DNA of 64,000 nt, from contig NZ_JACYXM010000006.1 of assembly GCF_014843005.1 (NCBI RefSeq), positions 62,001 through 126,000 on the forward strand, in the 5' to 3' direction. Each line of letters starts with the position of its first letter. Positions within the stretch are counted from its first letter, which is position 1. The notes below the pieces were generated by a model. The model saw only the letters and a program-made list of their open reading frames with translations. It was not told the DNA's origin and searched no databases. Of this stretch, positions 21,945 through 32,820 are shown one piece after another. A program made the position numbers and the translations under genes. Source of the DNA: Rhodanobacter sp. DHG33 (lineage in GTDB: Bacteria; Pseudomonadota; Gammaproteobacteria; Xanthomonadales; Rhodanobacteraceae).

Positions 21945-24659
21945 ATGAAACTTCGCGGCAGGCTTACCCCCATCGCCCTGGGCGTGCTGTTGGGCATCGG
22001 CACCGTGGCTGGCGCCGCGCCATCCACGTCCGCCGCCGACGCACCGGCAACTCAGACGCGGCAGGCGGACGACGTGACGCGCGCGACGCTGGACAACGGC
22101 CTGCGCGTAGTGATCGTGCGCGATGCGCTGGCGCCGATGGTGACCACACAAATCACCTATCTGGCCGGCAGCTACGAGACGCCGCAAGGATTCCCTGGCA
22201 CCGCACATGCGCTGGAACACATGATGTTCCGCAACTCCAGCGGCATGACCGGCGCGCAGTTGAACGAGATGACCGGCAAGATGGGCGCGGAGAACAACGC
22301 GTTCACCACCAATGACGCGACCCAGTATTTCTTCCTGGCGCCGTCGCAATACCTCGACGTGCTGCTGCACATCGAAGCCACCCGCATGCGCGGCGCGCAG
22401 CTGACCGACAAGGAGTGGGGGCTGGAGAAGGGCGCGATCGAGCAGGAGGTGTCGCGCGACATTTCCGATCCGGGCTACCTCGCTTTCCAGCAGGCCGAGC
22501 GGACCCTGTACGCCGGTACCGGCTATGCCGAGGATGCGCTGGGTTCGCGCCCCACCTTCGACGCGACCACGGGCAAGGTGCTGCAGGGCTTCTACGACAA
22601 ATGGTACGTGCCGAACAACGCGATCCTGGTGATCGCCGGCGACGTCGAGCCGCAGGCCACGCTGGCCAAGGTGAAGGCGCTGTTCGGCTCCATCGCGAAG
22701 GGCGACGTGCCTGCGCGCACGCCGCTCAAGCTGGAGCCGTTCAAGCCGCAGACCATCGCCAAGACCACGCCCGACGCCACCGGCGCCGTGCAATACGCGT
22801 TCCGCACACCGGGCCAGCAGTCGCAGGACTATGCGGCGATGCAGGTGCTGATGGACGTGTTGAACAACTCGCGCAGCGCGCTGGCCGGCCTCGCCGCGCA
22901 GGGCAAGGTGTTGTCCGCGGATGCCGGCGTGCAGCCGTTCGCGCATGGCGGCATCGGCATCGTCGAGGTCGGCTTTCCCAAGGGCGGCGACGGCAAGCAG
23001 GCGCAGGCCCATCTCGACGGCGTCATCGGCGACCTGCTGAAGAACGGCGTGCCGGCCGACCTGGTCGAGGCCGCCAAGAAGCAGGAGCAGGCGCAGTTCG
23101 AGTTCAACCGTAACAGCCCGATGAACCTCGCCTCGGCATGGTCGCAGGCGCTGGCGTGGCAGGGATTGGACTCGCCGCAGCAGGCGCTGGACCAGATCCT
23201 TGCGGTCACGCCGGCCGACGTCGATCGCGTCGCCCGCGCCTACCTGCAGCCCGAGCAGCGGCTCACCGTGGTGCTGACGCCCGACCCGAACGGCAAGCGG
23301 CCGCCGGACAGCCAGGGCTTCGGCGGCACCGAGAAGTTTGCCAGCGACGACAAGCTGGATACGCCGCTGCCCGCATGGGCCGCCGAACCGCTCGCGCAAT
23401 TGCAGATGCCGCACTGGACGCTGGCGCCGGCGACGATGAAGCTCGCCAACGGCATCACCCTGATCGTGCAGCCCACCCATGTCAGCAAGACCGTGACCGT
23501 GCAGGGCCGCGTCGACAGCGACGAGAATCTGCAGGCGCCGCAGGGCCAGGAAGGCGTGGGCCGCTTGCTGGGCTCGCTGTTCGACTACGGCACCACCACG
23601 CTGGATCGCGCCGCGTTCCACAAGGCCCTGGACGGCATCGCCGCCACCGAGACGGCCGGCAGCGGCTTCAGCCTCGCCGTGCCCAGCGCGAACTTCGACC
23701 GGGGCGTGCAGCTGCTGGCCGACAACGAACTGCATCCGGCGCTGCCGCAGGAAGCGTTCGGGGTCCAGCAGCAGACGCTCGCGCGCACGCTGGCCGGCCA
23801 GCTGCAGTCGCCGAACTACAAGATGATCCGCGCGTTTTACAAGGGCGTGTACCCGGCGGGCGACCCGGTCCTGCGCGAGGCCACGCCGCAAACCGTGGGC
23901 AGCTTGAAGCTGGCGGATGCGAGGGACTATTTCGCCAAGGCCTACCGCCCCGACATGACCACCATCGTGGTGGTCGGCGACGTGACGCCGGAGCAGGCCA
24001 GGTCGGTGGTGGAAAAATACTTCGGCGCCTGGCAGGCCAGCGGGCCGAAGCCCGGCGTGGTGCCGAAGCCGGTGCCGGTCAATCCGCCCAGTTATACCGT
24101 GGTGTCGAACGCTTATGCCTCGCAGGATCAGGTGTTCATGGGGCAGTCGCTTGCCCTGGACGTCCACAATCCCGATCACTACGCGCTGCAGCTCGGCAAC
24201 GAAGTGCTGGGCGGCAACGGCTTCGCCTCGCGCCTGATGGTGGATATCCGCGTCAAGCACGGCTATGCCTACGGGGCGGGTTCGGGCCTGCGGTTCGGTC
24301 GCTCGCGCTCGCTGTTCTTCGTGCAGTACGGCAGCGACGCGGACAAGGTGAAGCCGGTCGACCAGCTGGTGCGGCAGAACCTCGACGCGATGTGCGACAC
24401 GCCGGTGAAGCCGGAGGAACTGTTGAACGCCAAGCAGGCGCGCATCCGCTCGATCCCGCTGGAAGTATCGAGTGTCGACGGCATCGCCCGTTCGCTGCTC
24501 TCCTGGAGCATCGACGGCCAGCCGCTGGACGAGCCGATGGTGGCTGCGCGCCACTACCTCGAGCTCACTGCCGAGCAGGTGCAGGGCGCGTTCAAGAAGT
24601 ACGTGCAGCCCGGCAACCAGGCGCAGGTGGTGCAGGGGCCGGAACCCAAGCAGCACTGA
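21945..24659 (+). CDS. M16 family zinc peptidase (pitrilysin-like), exported
   Basis: A 904-residue two-lobed insulinase-type peptidase. Signal peptide about 1-25 (cleavage near GAAPS). The inverted zinc motif HALEH is at residues 88-92, followed by the distal Glu in GAIEQEVSRD. The second half (from about 480) is the inactive M16_C lobe, with VDIRVKHGYAYGAGSGLR near its end, which forms the clamshell. Probably periplasmic peptide degradation. The frame is open for 106 codons upstream of ATG 21945, but signal peptide and GGAG (11 bases upstream) set the start. The 290-bp gap before it holds only its promoter region, which I cannot define. Confidence 0.88.
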   Translation: MKLRGRLTPIALGVLLGIGTVAGAAPSTSAADAPATQTRQADDVTRATLDNGLRVVIVRDALAPMVTTQITYLAGSYETPQGFPGTAHALEHMMFRNSSGMTGAQLNEMTGKMGAENNAFTTNDATQYFFLAPSQYLDVLLHIEATRMRGAQLTDKEWGLEKGAIEQEVSRDISDPGYLAFQQAERTLYAGTGYAEDALGSRPTFDATTGKVLQGFYDKWYVPNNAILVIAGDVEPQATLAKVKALFGSIAKGDVPARTPLKLEPFKPQTIAKTTPDATGAVQYAFRTPGQQSQDYAAMQVLMDVLNNSRSALAGLAAQGKVLSADAGVQPFAHGGIGIVEVGFPKGGDGKQAQAHLDGVIGDLLKNGVPADLVEAAKKQEQAQFEFNRNSPMNLASAWSQALAWQGLDSPQQALDQILAVTPADVDRVARAYLQPEQRLTVVLTPDPNGKRPPDSQGFGGTEKFASDDKLDTPLPAWAAEPLAQLQMPHWTLAPATMKLANGITLIVQPTHVSKTVTVQGRVDSDENLQAPQGQEGVGRLLGSLFDYGTTTLDRAAFHKALDGIAATETAGSGFSLAVPSANFDRGVQLLADNELHPALPQEAFGVQQQTLARTLAGQLQSPNYKMIRAFYKGVYPAGDPVLREATPQTVGSLKLADARDYFAKAYRPDMTTIVVVGDVTPEQARSVVEKYFGAWQASGPKPGVVPKPVPVNPPSYTVVSNAYASQDQVFMGQSLALDVHNPDHYALQLGNEVLGGNGFASRLMVDIRVKHGYAYGAGSGLRFGRSRSLFFVQYGSDADKVKPVDQLVRQNLDAMCDTPVKPEELLNAKQARIRSIPLEVSSVDGIARSLLSWSIDGQPLDEPMVAARHYLELTAEQVQGAFKKYVQPGNQAQVVQGPEPKQH

Positions 24660-24663
24660 TGCG

Positions 24664-24693
24664 TTGCCCCTCTCCCGCATGAAGGGGGAGGGG
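24664..24693 (+). terminator. Hairpin after M16 peptidase gene
   Basis: CCCCTCTCCC and GGGGGAGGGG pair around a short loop four bases after the stop. There is no T-run, so it may be a dispersed palindrome serving as a terminator or RNA stabiliser. Confidence 0.45.
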
Positions 24694-24824
24694 CTTCAGC
24701 CCCGCGCGATTAAATTCCGCCTCGCGCCGGGATGATGACGGTATTTGCCTCAGCGCCAAGGCACGGCGTGGCGTGGCTGTGCCGCCCATTCGCATAGGTG
24801 GGGGCGGCTCCAAAACCCTCGATA

Positions 24825-25025
24825 CGGATCACCGGTAGTTCCGGCGTGTCGCATCAGGCCATCTCCAGGTACCTACTCTCGACTCCGGGTATCCCGCCGT
24901 TTGCCCTTCGGGCCAGCTTCGTTGGTTGTTCGCCACCGTTCTCGGTAGCCGTGGGCCGGTAAGGGGAAGGGGCTCGCGTGCAGGCAGGTGACCGAAGCCG
25001 CTCTGTTCATGGAGATGGCGCAAAA
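24825..25025 (-). repeat. Degenerate hairpin repeat with loop insert, copy 5
   Basis: Inverse-orientation and strongly decayed copy: GTAGTTCCGGCG, CATCAGGCC, then a broken left arm (near 24869-24880), a 71-nt insert (24881-24951) that starts GACTCCGGG and contains GCCCTTCGGGCC, then TGGGCC and a broken right arm, and finally CAGGTGACCGAA. The insert occupies exactly the loop position and is related to that of copy 6. It fills much of the 569-bp gap before the kdp operon. Confidence 0.75.
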
Positions 25026-25189
25026 CCCCTTCTGCAAGCCAACGAGATCGGATTGAGCCCATGAACAGGCTCCCGGGTGTCGACTCCGGCTTCGCAGCGC
25101 CACCGGCCGCGAATCTTTACGAGAAATATATGCGACGGCGGTTTTCCGCTATCCGCTCGTTATGCCCGCAGTCCTAGATTGCGCAGCCT

Positions 25190-25212
25190 GCCGCGCCGCC
25201 TTTCGGCGCGGC
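25190..25212 (+). promoter_or_regulatory. Leader hairpin upstream of kdpF
   Basis: GCCGCGCCG and CGGCGCGGC pair around a 5-nt loop just before the kdpF ribosome site (GGAG, seven bases before ATG 25229). It could affect translation or mRNA stability of the kdp operon. An AT-rich stretch at about 25113-25130 (TCTTTACGAGAAATATAT) in otherwise GC-rich DNA is the likeliest promoter zone and possible KdpE-type site; this is inferred only. Confidence 0.4.
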
Positions 25213-25228
25213 TCCACGGAGACATGCG

Positions 25229-25318
25229 ATGGGCTGGGCAATGGTGTTGGGCGGCGTGATGGCCGCGGGTTTGTTCGTCTACCTGTTCTACGCGCTGTTC
25301 CGTCCGGAACGGTTCTGA
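25229..25318 (+). CDS. kdpF: KdpF, small stabilising subunit of K+ ATPase
   Basis: A 29-residue single transmembrane peptide, MGWAMVLGGVMAAGLFVYL then FYALFRPERF. Size, the YALxRPE tail and position match KdpF, which stabilises the KdpFABC complex in the inner membrane. It is too short for usual ORF cut-offs. GGAG seven bases before the ATG supports it. Confidence 0.85.
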   Translation: MGWAMVLGGVMAAGLFVYLFYALFRPERF

Positions 25319-25328
25319 GGTGGGCGCC

Positions 25329-25412
25329 ATGAGCGATTTCATTTTCGTGGGACTGGCAGTGGCGTTCTTCATCGCCATAGCGCTGTACATCGCCGCGCTG
25401 AAGAAGATCTGA
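25329..25412 (+). CDS. Second mini-membrane protein of the kdp operon
   Basis: A 27-residue hydrophobic peptide, [20 protein letters not shown] then IAALKKI, ten bases after kdpF and ten before kdpA. Architecture is one transmembrane helix with basic C-terminus. Similar tiny ORFs beginning MSDFIFV-like occur near kdp operons in other bacteria, to my recollection, but I cannot verify homology. It may be a second KdpF-like subunit or a regulator of the pump. The overlapping tight spacing argues that it is translated. Confidence 0.65.
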   Translation: MSDFIFVGLAVAFFIAIALYIAALKKI

Positions 25413-25422
25413 GGAGCGTGCG

Positions 25423-27126
25423 ATGACGATCAATATCCTTTACTTCGTGATCACGCTGGCATGCGTGACGGCGTTGGCGATACCCATGGGCCACTACCTG
25501 GCCAAGGTGTTCACCGACGAGAAGCATACGTTGCCGGAGCGGCTCACCTACCGCCTGCTGGGCGTCGATCCGGATCGCGGCATGCACTGGTCGCAGTACG
25601 GCATGGCGCTGGTGCTGGCGAATGCCGCGATGCTGCTGCTGGGTTACCTACTGCTGCGCGTGCAGGCCTGGATGCCGCTGAACCCGCTGCACCTTCCGGG
25701 GATGTCGCCGGACCTGGCGTTCAACACCGCGGTGTCCTTCGTCACCAACACCAACTGGCAGGCGTATTCGGGCGAGAACACCTTGTCCAACTTCAGCCAG
25801 ATGGCCGCGCTGACTTTCCTGATGACGGTGAGCGCCACCACGGGCCTGGCTGCAGGCGCGGCTTTCGTGCGCGGGTTGGGGCACGCGGAGAAGCCGGAGC
25901 TCGGCAATTTCTGGGCGGATTTCACCCGCATCGTCTGGCGCATTCTGTTGCCGATCTGCTTCGTGCTGGCGCTGGTCTGCGTGTGGCAGGGCGTGCCGCA
26001 GACGCTGGCCTCGGATGCCGTGGCGACCACGCTGGAGGGCGCCAAGCAGCACATCATCCTCGGTGCCGTGGCGAGCCTGGAGACGATCAAGCACATCGGC
26101 ACCAACGGCGGCGGCTTCTTCGGCGCGAACGCGGCGCATCCGTACGAGGATCCGACGCCGTTGATCAACACGCTGCACATCCTGTCGATGCTGCTGATTC
26201 CTGCGGCGCTGACCGTGGCGTTCGGCCGCATGCTGGCGCGCGACCGCCAGGGCTGGGTGCTGTTCGGCGCGTTCTTCGTGATGTTCGTGGGCTTCCTTGC
26301 CATCGTGTATCCGGCGGAGCAGGCGGGCAATCCGCAGTTCACAGCGCTAGGTGTGGACCAGCACATCTCGGCCACCCAGCCGGGCGGCAACATGGAAGGC
26401 AAGGAGATGCGCTTCGGCATCGCCGGCACCAGCCTGTTCGTCACCACGACCACCGCCGCCACCACCGGCTCGGTGAACGCGATGCACGATTCGCTGACGC
26501 CGCTGGGCGGCCTGGTGCCGCTGGGCGAGATGATGTTGAACTGCGTGTACGGCGGCAAGGGCGTGGGCCTGATCAACCTTCTGCAGTACGCGATCCTCGC
26601 GGTGTTCCTGATCGGCATGATGATCGGGCGCACGCCGGAGTTCCTCGGCAAGAAGATCGAGGCGCGCGAGATCAAGCTGGTGATGCTGGCCGTGCTGGCG
26701 CACCCGATCTGCATCCTGGGGTTCACCGCGCTCGCGGTGCTGTGGCCGCACATTGCCGACAGCCTCGGCAACACTGGGCCGCACGGTTTCAGCGAGATCC
26801 TCTACGCCTACACCTCGGCCACCGCCAACAACGGTTCGGCGTTCGGCGGCTTGAGCGTGAACACGCCCTTCTACAACACCACGATCGGCCTCGCGATGCT
26901 GATCGGCCGCTACGGCACCTTGCTGCCGATGCTGGCGGTGGCGGGCCTGCTGGCGAGCAAGAAGACGCTGCAGGAAACCTCGGGCACTTTCCCCACGGCC
27001 ACGCCGCTGTTCATGGGCCTGACCGTGCTGGTGACCGTGGTGGTGGGTGGCCTCACCTTCCTGCCGGCGCTGGCACTGGGGCCGCTGGTCGAGCACATCG
27101 CCATGCTGCACGGCCAACTGTTCTGA
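25423..27126 (+). CDS. kdpA: K+-transporting ATPase subunit A (KdpA)
   Basis: A 567-residue polytopic inner-membrane protein that carries the potassium channel of the high-affinity Kdp pump. Four filter-like loops are visible: [46 protein letters not shown] and [13 protein letters not shown], as in the superfamily of potassium transporters. It begins after GGAG with ATG 25423. KdpA selects and binds K+ from the periplasm and works with KdpB. Length equals the family norm (about 557-570). Confidence 0.96.
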   Translation: MTINILYFVITLACVTALAIPMGHYLAKVFTDEKHTLPERLTYRLLGVDPDRGMHWSQYGMALVLANAAMLLLGYLLLRVQAWMPLNPLHLPGMSPDLAFNTAVSFVTNTNWQAYSGENTLSNFSQMAALTFLMTVSATTGLAAGAAFVRGLGHAEKPELGNFWADFTRIVWRILLPICFVLALVCVWQGVPQTLASDAVATTLEGAKQHIILGAVASLETIKHIGTNGGGFFGANAAHPYEDPTPLINTLHILSMLLIPAALTVAFGRMLARDRQGWVLFGAFFVMFVGFLAIVYPAEQAGNPQFTALGVDQHISATQPGGNMEGKEMRFGIAGTSLFVTTTTAATTGSVNAMHDSLTPLGGLVPLGEMMLNCVYGGKGVGLINLLQYAILAVFLIGMMIGRTPEFLGKKIEAREIKLVMLAVLAHPICILGFTALAVLWPHIADSLGNTGPHGFSEILYAYTSATANNGSAFGGLSVNTPFYNTTIGLAMLIGRYGTLLPMLAVAGLLASKKTLQETSGTFPTATPLFMGLTVLVTVVVGGLTFLPALALGPLVEHIAMLHGQLF

Positions 27127-27135
27127 GAGACGACC

Positions 27136-27788
27136 ATGAACGATACGAATACTTCCATCCGCAGTCTGCTGCGACCGGCGATCACGTCCGCCGTGCTGTT
27201 CATGCTGCTCACCGGACTGGCTTATCCGCTGGCCACCACGGCGGTCGCGAACCTGCTGATGCCGTGGCATGCGCAGGGCAGCCTCGTGCAGCGCGACGGC
27301 CAGGTGATCGGTTCCGACCTGCTGGGCCAGAACTTCACTTCGCCGCGTTATTTCCATCCGCGCCCCAGCGCCACGCAGGCGGCGGATCCGGCCGATGCGA
27401 CCAAGACCGTGGCCGCGCCGTACAACGCGGAGCTGAGCGCAGCGAGCAACTACGGTCCGACCAACCGCAAGCTGATCGACGCGGTGGCCGAGCGCGCCCG
27501 TGCCTATCGCAGCGAGAACGGCCTGGCGGCGAATGCCTTGGTCCCGGTGGATGCGGTCACGGCTTCCGCGTCGGGACTGGATCCCGAGATCTCGCTGGCC
27601 AACGCCGAGCTGCAGCTGCCGCGGGTGGCGGCGCAGCGCGGGTTGCCGCGGGCCGATGCGGAGCGCCTGTTGGACGAGCACATCGCGCCGCGCGTGTTCG
27701 GCCTGTTCGGCGTGCCGCGGGTGAACGTGCTGGAACTGAACCTCGCCCTCGATGCGCTTGCGCGCACGGGCAACAACGGAATCAAGTC

Positions 27789-27792
<4 letters not shown>
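27136..27792 (+). CDS. kdpC: K+-transporting ATPase subunit C (KdpC)
   Basis: A 218-residue protein with one N-terminal transmembrane helix ([21 protein letters not shown]) and a periplasmic domain with [50 protein letters not shown] and the C-terminal NVLELNLAL, all typical KdpC landmarks. KdpC assists K+ binding by the complex. Unusually it lies directly after kdpA and before kdpB; its TGA overlaps the kdpB ATG by four bases (ATGA), so kdpB translation is coupled to kdpC. Confidence 0.95.
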
Positions 27793-29855
<2,063 letters not shown>

Positions 29856-29865
29856 GGACTGATCC

Positions 29866-30060
29866 ATGCATGCACAACTGAAACTCTCCGTGAACCTTCC
29901 CGACGACCAGCACGAGCAGATCGAGCTGCGCGTCTCCACCGGCGAAAGCTGCGACGTGGTGATCGCCTTGCCCGTGCGGCAGAGCGCGCCGGCGCACGTG
30001 GCCACCGAAGCCGAGCGCGAACAGGACGACTACGTGCTTGGCGGCTACGCCGGCATCTGA
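29866..30060 (+). CDS. Small hypothetical protein trailing kdpB
   Basis: A 64-residue acidic soluble protein (MHAQLKLSVNLPDDQHEQIE, then LRVSTGESCDVVIALPV, ending EQDDYVLGGYAGI). It begins ten bases after the kdpB stop, so it is very likely co-transcribed. Composition suggests a small beta-rich domain. I do not recognise it. A role connected with the pump is inferred from position only. Confidence 0.55.
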   Translation: MHAQLKLSVNLPDDQHEQIELRVSTGESCDVVIALPVRQSAPAHVATEAEREQDDYVLGGYAGI

Positions 30061-30173
30061 CGAGGCTTCCGTTCTTGCTCGCCATCCCGGCGCAGGCCGG
30101 GGTGGCAGGAAAAAACCGATCGATTCATTGCTTCACGAAAGCGGCCGTTGCGGGCCGTGAAACAAGGACAGAC

Positions 30174-31661
30174 ATGACACACAAGAAACTACTTCCGCTG
30201 GCCCTGATGCTGGCGATGTTGCCGGCTGGCCGCGCGTTGGCCGATACCGCCGCGCCCGCGCCGCTCGCCGATCCGCAGAGCGTCGCCTCGACGCCGGCGC
30301 CGGCGATGGAGGTGCAAAGCTCCGACTGTTCCCACGGCTTCCTCTCGCGCTTCGCCGCGGCATACCGCGAGGATGCGCAGCCGGCCGATCCGAACGCGCC
30401 GGCGGCCAAGCGCCGCGCGATGGATGCGCCGCTGGACTCGCCGCCGTTCCCGTCGTCGGAATGGCAGCTCGGCGGCGTGCCGGCGCCCATCGGCGTGCCG
30501 GATACCAACTCCACCTATCCGCTGGAAAAGGCGCTGGGCTGCACCGCGCTGGGCCAGTGGATGCAGCGCAATCGCATCGAGATGTTCGGCTGGGTCACGC
30601 CGTCCGGGAACATCAGCACCTCCAGCAAGAGCAACGCGCCGCTGTCGTACAACACGCGCGCCAACCGCCTGGAGTTCGACCAGTTCGTGTTCAACATCAC
30701 CCGCGTGGAAGACACGGTGCAGACCGACCACATGGATTGGGGTTTCGACATTTCCAACCTGTATGGCTACGACTACCACTACACGGTCATGAAGGGCGTA
30801 TTCAGCAATCAGCTGCTGAACAATCCTTCGAGCAACGAACCGCAGAACGGCAAGGTCTACGGCGACGACCCGATGCTGTTCTACGCCGACCTCTACATTC
30901 CATGGGTGGCCGAAGGCATGGTCGTGCGTGTTGGCCGCTACCTTTCGCTGCCTGACATCGAAGCGCAGTTCTCGCCGCAGAACTACCTGATGACCCACTC
31001 GATCCTGTACACCGAAGATCCGTACACGCAGATGGGCATCATGACGACCACGCGTTTGAGCCAGCAGTGGACATTGCAGCTCGGCGTGAACGCCAGCAAC
31101 GACACCGCGCCTTGGAATCACTCTGCGCGGCCCACCTTGCAGGCCTGCGTACGCTGGGTGTCAGCCGACAACAACGACATGCTGTATCCGTGCATCAACA
31201 GCCTCAACCATTCCGACTACAACTACAACAACGTGCAGATGTACGTGATGACCTGGGGTCACCGCTTCAGCGAGCGCGTGCATATCCTCACCGAGGCCTA
31301 TCGCATGTTCGGCCGCAACGTGCCCGGTTTCGGTCCGGGCGGCATCCCTGGCGAGCCGGGCACATCGCCTCTGCCTGGCGAGGCCGGCGCATTCGGCGTG
31401 GTCAATTACCTCAACATCGAGATGGACGCGAAGAACATGCTGTCCATCCGCAACGAGTTCTACGATGACGAGCGGGGCCAGCGTACCGGCTACGCCACGC
31501 GCTACAGCAGCCACACCATCGGCATCACGCATTGGGTGTCGCAGGACCTGGAGATCCAGCCCGAGCTGCGCTACGAGCACTCGTATGACGCCAATGCCTA
31601 CGACAGTGGGCGCAAGGACTATCAAGCCGTGGCGCTGCTCGACGCGATCATCCACTTCTGA
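30174..31661 (+). CDS. Outer-membrane beta-barrel protein (BBP2-like porin)
   Basis: A 495-residue exported protein: signal peptide about 1-22 (cleavage near GRALADT), a Pro/Ala-rich linker, then from about residue 125 a long series of alternating aromatic strands (IEMFGWVTPSGNIS, FDQFVFNITRVEDTV, WGFDISNLYGYDYHY, MVVRVGRYLSLPDIEAQ) and a C-terminal strand ending LLDAIIHF, with terminal Phe as in outer-membrane barrels. This matches the putative beta-barrel porin 2 group. AAGGA lies seven bases before ATG 30174. It follows the kdp genes by 113 bp with a REP-like relic between, so co-regulation with K+ uptake is possible but not shown. Confidence 0.8.
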   Translation: MTHKKLLPLALMLAMLPAGRALADTAAPAPLADPQSVASTPAPAMEVQSSDCSHGFLSRFAAAYREDAQPADPNAPAAKRRAMDAPLDSPPFPSSEWQLGGVPAPIGVPDTNSTYPLEKALGCTALGQWMQRNRIEMFGWVTPSGNISTSSKSNAPLSYNTRANRLEFDQFVFNITRVEDTVQTDHMDWGFDISNLYGYDYHYTVMKGVFSNQLLNNPSSNEPQNGKVYGDDPMLFYADLYIPWVAEGMVVRVGRYLSLPDIEAQFSPQNYLMTHSILYTEDPYTQMGIMTTTRLSQQWTLQLGVNASNDTAPWNHSARPTLQACVRWVSADNNDMLYPCINSLNHSDYNYNNVQMYVMTWGHRFSERVHILTEAYRMFGRNVPGFGPGGIPGEPGTSPLPGEAGAFGVVNYLNIEMDAKNMLSIRNEFYDDERGQRTGYATRYSSHTIGITHWVSQDLEIQPELRYEHSYDANAYDSGRKDYQAVALLDAIIHF

Positions 31662-31671
31662 GCATCAGAAT

Positions 31672-31700
31672 CCCGCAGGGACATGCCGTGCGGGGTTTTT
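31672..31700 (+). terminator. Terminator of the porin gene
   Basis: CCCGCA pairs with TGCGGG across an 11-nt loop and is followed by GTTTTT. It begins eleven bases after the stop codon. Confidence 0.7.
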
Positions 31701-31777
31701 GCGCGCAACACGCTTACCCAGCTAGTCAGCCCTTGGCTATCGCAAAGCGCCGCACAGAGATGGCAAACGTGAGCTTC

Positions 31778-32045
31778 CTCAGTTTCCAGATACGGCGCGG
31801 CGTGGCCGCTATGCAGGACGTGTCGCCGTGCGTGGTTCCAATGTCCTCGGCACCGCCCGCTTGTAGTTTCGGCGGATTGAATCAGGCCGTTTGTCTGGGT
31901 TACTTCTCTTGACTCCGGGCATCCTGCCCTCCGCCCTTCGGGCCAACTTCGCTGTTCGCCGCCGCTCCTACGGCGGCGTGGGCCAGCAAAGAGAAGTAAC
32001 TCGGGCGCCGGCAGGCGACCGAAACCGTTCTGTTCCTCGCGATCA
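31778..32045 (-). repeat. Hairpin repeat with 68-nt loop insert, copy 6
   Basis: Otherwise well-preserved inverse copy, but the hairpin is opened: left arm GTTACTTCTCTT (31899-31910), then a 68-nt insert (31911-31978), then TGGGCCAG and the intact right arm (31987-32000). The insert begins GACTCCGGGCATCCTGCCCT and ends with its own hairpin, GCCGCCG-CTCCTA-CGGCGGC (31958-31977). No target duplication is visible. It fills the 403-bp gap between the porin and DUF2127 genes. Confidence 0.9.
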
Positions 32046-32064
32046 AATGATGAGGAGCAGACTC

Positions 32065-32568
32065 TTAGTGCGCTTGCTCACTCGCCGCCTTCCGCATCTC
32101 GCGCGTATGTAACGCCACGCGCACCAGATACACCACGATCGCCACGTTGCCGACCAGGGCGGCGAATTTGAGCCAGCCGAAATGGTGCAGGGTTTCGTAG
32201 AGCTCCAGCGGAATCAGCGAGGCGGTGGCGATCACGGTGAACCACTCCGCCCAGTACTTGCCCATCAGCAGGCCCACGCCCTCGATGCCGAACAGCACGG
32301 CGTAGAACAATGCCACCGCGCCCACCGCCACGAAGCGGCTGGGGCCGAAATCCTGCAATGCATCCACCAACCGCCAGCGCAGCCCGTTGTTGTCGGTGAG
32401 CGTCAGGTGCCCAAGCCAGTGCACCAGCCGCTCGAAGTTCTGCTGATGATCGAGATGGAAGGCCGCGATGGCCACCAGTACCAGGCAGACGGTCTTGATG
32501 ACTTCGTAGACCGCAATGACGCGGAGGCCGGTGCGATGCGGCGGCGGGGCGGGTTTGATGTCGGGCAT
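32065..32568 (-). CDS. DUF2127-type membrane protein
   Basis: A 167-residue protein with four predicted hydrophobic helices (RVIAVYEVIKTVCLVLVAIAA; FVAVGAVALFYAVLFGIEGV; EWFTVIATASLIPLELYE; FAALVGNVAIVVYLVRVAL). The opening RTGLRVIAVYEVIK and GVGLLMGKYWAEWFTV are typical of DUF2127, membrane proteins of unknown function. ATG 32568 is the first plausible start. It lies 47 bp after the YbdD gene on the same strand and could be the last gene of the cstA transcript. Confidence 0.7.
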   Translation of the reverse strand: MPDIKPAPPPHRTGLRVIAVYEVIKTVCLVLVAIAAFHLDHQQNFERLVHWLGHLTLTDNNGLRWRLVDALQDFGPSRFVAVGAVALFYAVLFGIEGVGLLMGKYWAEWFTVIATASLIPLELYETLHHFGWLKFAALVGNVAIVVYLVRVALHTREMRKAASEQAH

Positions 32569-32615
32569 GGGCGACAGGGTAGACGATTCACCCAGGCTTG
32601 CCACCCTGCCGCCGA

Positions 32616-32816
32616 TCAGCAGCAGCGGCCGCCGCCGCCCTTGTAGCGCGCCTCCTGGCGCTCGCGGAAGAACTCGGCATAGCTGGGCACGGCGCGTTCC
32701 GGGTGATGCTCGCGCAGATGCTTCACGTAGACCTCGTAGTCGGGCACGCCGCAGCAGAGGCGGGCGGTTTGCACCGCCCACTTGCGTACGGACCGCAGTC
32801 GCGCGCCGATGTCCAT
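32616..32816 (-). CDS. YbdD/YjiX family small protein
   Basis: A 66-residue protein: RKWAVQTARLCCGVPDYEVY, then HLREHHPERAVPSYAEFFRERQEARY and a Gly/Cys end GGGGRCC. This is the DUF466 (YbdD) signature, whose members almost always follow a CstA/BtsT transporter gene, and it does so here with a four-base gap. It probably contributes to transporter function; mechanism unknown. Confidence 0.88.
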   Translation of the reverse strand: MDIGARLRSVRKWAVQTARLCCGVPDYEVYVKHLREHHPERAVPSYAEFFRERQEARYKGGGGRCC

Positions 32817-32820
32817 GGCG

